DNA of 64,000 nucleotides from Hymenobacter duratus (GTDB lineage: Bacteria > Bacteroidota > Bacteroidia > Cytophagales > Hymenobacteraceae). The stretch covers positions 248,001 to 312,000 of the forward strand of contig NZ_JACWZZ010000003.1 in the NCBI RefSeq assembly GCF_014698995.1, given 5' to 3'. Within the stretch, counting starts at the first letter, position 1; each line of letters starts with the position of its first letter. Shown here piece after piece: positions 61,710 through 64,000 of this stretch. The notes beneath the pieces are model-generated. The model was not told the origin of the DNA and ran no database searches. It saw only the letters and a list, made by a program, of their open reading frames with translations. The translations under genes were made by a program, and so were the position numbers.

Positions 61710-62036
61710 GAGTAACAATATATCCTTATACTCAGGTTCGTCAAGGTGCTGCTCTAAGTATTTTCTTATTGATTCAGACTTGATATCTACCATGCGCAAA
61801 CAGAAAACATTATTTCTGAAATGCGTCCTCGCTACATCATGCAGCGCTTGATATAAATTCCAGCTAATTAGCACGTGCCATGCACCAATAGATTCTGCTT
61901 GCTTTTCAGCCTGTTCCCATGCATCAACTAGCTGTTACGAATAAAATCCGCTTGGCTCAATATAATATCCATCCGAAATATCAATTTCAGATAGATACAA
62001 ATTCATTCCCTCCTTTACTATTAGTTCAAAGCGCAC
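61698..62036 (-). pseudogene. Small gene interrupted by an in-frame stop codon
   Basis: On the minus strand, from a GTG at 62036, one frame reads VRFELIVKEGMNLYLSEIDI up to codon 33, then TAA (61937-61935). The same frame continues for 78 more codons (AWEQAEKQAESIGAWHVLIS, ARTHFRNNVFCLRMVDIKSE, ending ILLLYEH) to a second stop at 61698-61700. Both parts look like one soluble protein of about 112 residues. A single base change would restore it, so this is a recent nonsense mutation or a sequencing error. The DNA is A+T-rich. The size and charge suit immunity-like proteins, but no family is recognised. Confidence 0.65.
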
Positions 62037-62099
62037 GACAGTCTCAAAACGACACTACTTTGACTAACTGCAATTTCGTTGGTTGAGCTAAGCCACGGT

Positions 62100-63128
62100 T
62101 CAGAAATGGTTGAACCCCTGGACCCGCAGCGGGATGGGCTGGCCGGCTTTGGTGATGAGATTGGTGCCTTCGCTCTTGGCTACCATGTGGCCGATGATGG
62201 TGATATCGGGGTGGTTCTTGATTTTGTCGTGGGCGGAGAGCGGGACGGTGAAGAGCAGCTCGTAGTCCTCGCCGCCGTTGAGCATGCACATAATGGGGTC
62301 GAGGTTGAATTCCTCGGCCACTTCCAGCGTGGGGTTGGCAATAGGCAGGTTTTCGGTGAAGATGCGTGCACCGGTCCCGCTGGCCTGGCATAGGTGCAGC
62401 ACTTCGGAAGCCAGCCCGTCGGAAATATCAATCATGCTGGTGGGCACCATGCCCAGGTCGCGCAGCTCGTGCACCACGTCCATGCGGGCCTCGGGGCGGA
62501 GCTGGCGCTGCAGAACGTAGGGATATTTATCCAGTTCGGGCTGGGTTTCGGGGTCAGCCTGCCAGGCTTGTTTTTCGCGCTCCAGCACCTGCAGGCCCAA
62601 ATAGGCCCCGCCCAGGTCGCCGGTGACGCAAAGCAGGTCGTTGGGGCCGGCTCCGCTGCGGCGCACGGCTTTACCGGCCTCCACCTGGCCCAGCGCCGTG
62701 ATGCCAATTGTGAGGCCCGAGCGGCTGCCGGTGGTGTCGCCACCTACTAGGTCCACGTTATAGGCTTCGCAGGCCAGCCGAATACCTTCGTAGAGTTCCT
62801 CTACTGCTTCTACTGAGAAGCGCGACGGCACGCTCAGCGCCACTACAATCTGGGTGGGCAGGGCATTCATGGCCGCCACATCCGACACATTCACGGCCAC
62901 AGCCTTGTAGCCCAGGTGCTTGAGGGGGCAGAACGTGAGGTCGAAATGCACGCCTTCCACCAGCAAATCGGTGCTGATAACCAGCTCCTGCCCGGCTGCT
63001 GGAGCCAGAATAGCCGCGTCGTCGCCGATGCCAAGGATGGTGCTGGGTTGGTTGAGTTGTACAGTATCCTGAATACGGCGGATCAAGCCGAATTCGCCTA
63101 CTTCATCGAGAGGAGTGACGTCGCTCAT
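62100..63128 (-). CDS. thiL: Thiamine-phosphate kinase
   Basis: 342 residues; phosphorylates thiamine monophosphate to thiamine diphosphate with ATP. Motifs of the ThiL/PurM-like fold: EVGEFGLIRRIQ, the Mg-binding GIGDDAAIL, ISTDLLVEGVHFDL, LGYKAVAVNVSDVAAMNA, VGGDTTGS, VTGDLGGAYLGL, MIDISDGLASEVLHL and MLNGGEDYELLFTVP. The ATG at 63128 directly precedes the conserved start; the longer frame upstream is Cys/Phe-rich and not family-like. No other thiamin gene is nearby. Confidence 0.94.
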   Translation of the reverse strand: MSDVTPLDEVGEFGLIRRIQDTVQLNQPSTILGIGDDAAILAPAAGQELVISTDLLVEGVHFDLTFCPLKHLGYKAVAVNVSDVAAMNALPTQIVVALSVPSRFSVEAVEELYEGIRLACEAYNVDLVGGDTTGSRSGLTIGITALGQVEAGKAVRRSGAGPNDLLCVTGDLGGAYLGLQVLEREKQAWQADPETQPELDKYPYVLQRQLRPEARMDVVHELRDLGMVPTSMIDISDGLASEVLHLCQASGTGARIFTENLPIANPTLEVAEEFNLDPIMCMLNGGEDYELLFTVPLSAHDKIKNHPDITIIGHMVAKSEGTNLITKAGQPIPLRVQGFNHF

Positions 63129-63272
63129 AAGATCAGTGAGTTGAAAAAATCGGGTAGCCGGGTCTGCCTGCACTGTGCAAAAACAGATGCGGCTACAGCA
63201 AGCAAAGGTACGTAACTGCGCCTGAGCCCCGCTGCTACGGTTGGCGTGGCTTGCAGTAGAATGTATAAACAA

Positions 63273-63303
63273 AAAGGCCGCTTCTCAGTGGAAGCGGCCT
63301 TTC
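63273..63303. terminator. Bidirectional terminator-like hairpin
   Basis: Perfect 12-bp stem AAAGGCCGCTTC (63273-63284) with GAAGCGGCCTTT (63291-63302). It lies between the end of the cargo gene at 63358 and the start of thiL, and its best use is termination of the minus-strand cargo transcript. Confidence 0.75.
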
Positions 63304-63357
63304 AGGTAGACAATGCAGAAGCGAAATACAGATGACGCCTCCGATTTTGTCAGTCGT

Positions 63358-64000
63358 TTACTTCACCATCAGCTCTTTGTAGAGCGTAGTCTGACCATCC
63401 TTCGACACGAACTGTACGAAGTACAGACCGGCTTTCAGGCCCGAGATGTCGAGGGTAATTTTCTCGGAAGCCAAGCCCTGCGGCTGAGCTGAGATGCGCT
63501 GGCCAAGGCCGTTGAGCACGACAATAGAACCCACTTTTACATCTTTCAACTCGATGGTAGCCGAGCCGCTAGCGGGGTTCGGATACACGCTGATGCCGTT
63601 GTTGAATTTCTCCAGAACTTTCAACGGACCGTAGGTGCCGAAAGGGCCAGTGTAGTCGTTGTGCTCACCGAGGCGCGAGTAGCTCTGGCCAGCGGGGTTG
63701 GAGGTGCCTCCGGGAGGGAAAGCAAAGCTATACGCTTCCCACTGGTCGGCAATATTGTAAGAAGCAACGGCTGGATTGACACGAATGCCCGACGAAACCG
63801 ACGCCCGACGCATCAGCGACTGGTTGGCCGAAGCTACCAAAGGCTGTACGCTCACACCGTTCACGATAACAGGAGCATCAGCGGGGTTGGTACCGCTCCA
63901 CTGGCCCGTGCCCGTACCGCCACCCGATGGCAGCGGCTGGTTGCCGATTACACCAAAAATATCCACCAATACTGCCGTGCCAACGCCAGCCGTGCCGCCC
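63358..64000 (-). CDS. T9SS type A cargo protein, C-terminal part (lamin-tail-like domain plus sorting domain)
   Basis: The frame is open to the window edge, so the N-terminus is missing. The first readable part (VLVDIFGVIGNQPL, SLMRRASVSSGIRVNPAVAS, YNIADQWEAYSF, YSRLGEHNDY) resembles the end of a lamin-tail (LTD) beta-sandwich, a fold found in many secreted nucleases and T9SS cargo of this phylum. The C-terminus (ISVYPNPASGSATIELKDV, GLYFVQFVSKDGQTTLYKEL, MVK) is a clear type A sorting domain. The passenger function cannot be seen. Confidence 0.8.
   Translation of the reverse strand, partial: GGTAGVGTAVLVDIFGVIGNQPLPSGGGTGTGQWSGTNPADAPVIVNGVSVQPLVASANQSLMRRASVSSGIRVNPAVASYNIADQWEAYSFAFPPGGTSNPAGQSYSRLGEHNDYTGPFGTYGPLKVLEKFNNGISVYPNPASGSATIELKDVKVGSIVVLNGLGQRISAQPQGLASEKITLDISGLKAGLYFVQFVSKDGQTTLYKELMVK

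Overview
The window looks like a chromosomal segment of a high-G+C member of the Bacteroidota, most likely Hymenobacter or a close relative in the Cytophagales. This is inferred from gene content, not from a marker gene. Evidence: coding DNA is strongly G/C-biased; at least six proteins end in type IX secretion system (T9SS) sorting domains of type A (KxLxxx-like tails) or type B (gliding-motility-associated, NGDxxNxxFxI ... YKGWxxV); Shine-Dalgarno sites are mostly absent, as is usual in this phylum; and many gene families are typical of Hymenobacteraceae. No rRNA, CRISPR array, transposase, integrase or T9SS machinery gene was seen. One tRNA-Lys lies at about 50.1 kb.

Layout. 0-10 kb: tail of a T9SS cargo protein, two small secreted-protein candidates, a class II histone-deacetylase-like enzyme, a J-domain protein, a seven-repeat type B cargo protein, an alpha/beta hydrolase, an orphan PAS histidine kinase and two DUF3592-type membrane proteins. 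10-13.5 kb: an accessory segment with a DUF433/DUF5615 toxin-antitoxin-like pair and a strikingly A+T-rich two-gene operon (membrane pentapeptide-repeat protein plus NACHT NTPase). 13.5-27 kb: an unknown helical protein, a 21-bp minisatellite, a 1424-residue fibronectin-type cargo protein, an RsbQ-like hydrolase overlapping a PAS histidine kinase, a DinB-like protein, three small unknown genes in a row, a secreted ExeM-type nuclease, and a HipA-like kinase with DUF3037. 27-42 kb: a deaminase, a UvrA2-type ATPase, a pirin, an LRR protein kinase, an NCS1 permease, SelO, RtcB, a cupin, a ThuA-like lipoprotein, and AsnA.

42-64 kb: a PD-(D/E)XK nuclease-like protein; a likely carbohydrate operon (SDR glucose dehydrogenase, GH63/MGH1-like glucosidase, 6-phosphogluconate dehydrogenase); a fusion of a siroheme-synthase domain to a TauE/SafE permease; tRNA-Lys; a BatE-like protein; an SDR; two large cargo proteins (GEVED/PKD type A, and a 1577-residue Ig-like type B); RlmD; two small unknown genes; a small gene broken by an in-frame stop; ThiL; and the 3' part of another type A cargo gene.

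Most of the window is ordinary core and envelope metabolism. The main candidate for a poorly described system is the low-G+C NACHT/pentapeptide operon at 10859-13211. It has the look of a horizontally acquired immune module, and a 20-of-21-bp direct repeat brackets it together with the toxin-antitoxin-like pair. Other points worth checking are the RsbQ-like/PAS-kinase pair, the siroheme/TauE fusion, the HipA-like/DUF3037 pair, two unrelated 21-bp minisatellites, and the nonsense-interrupted gene near 61.7-62.0 kb.
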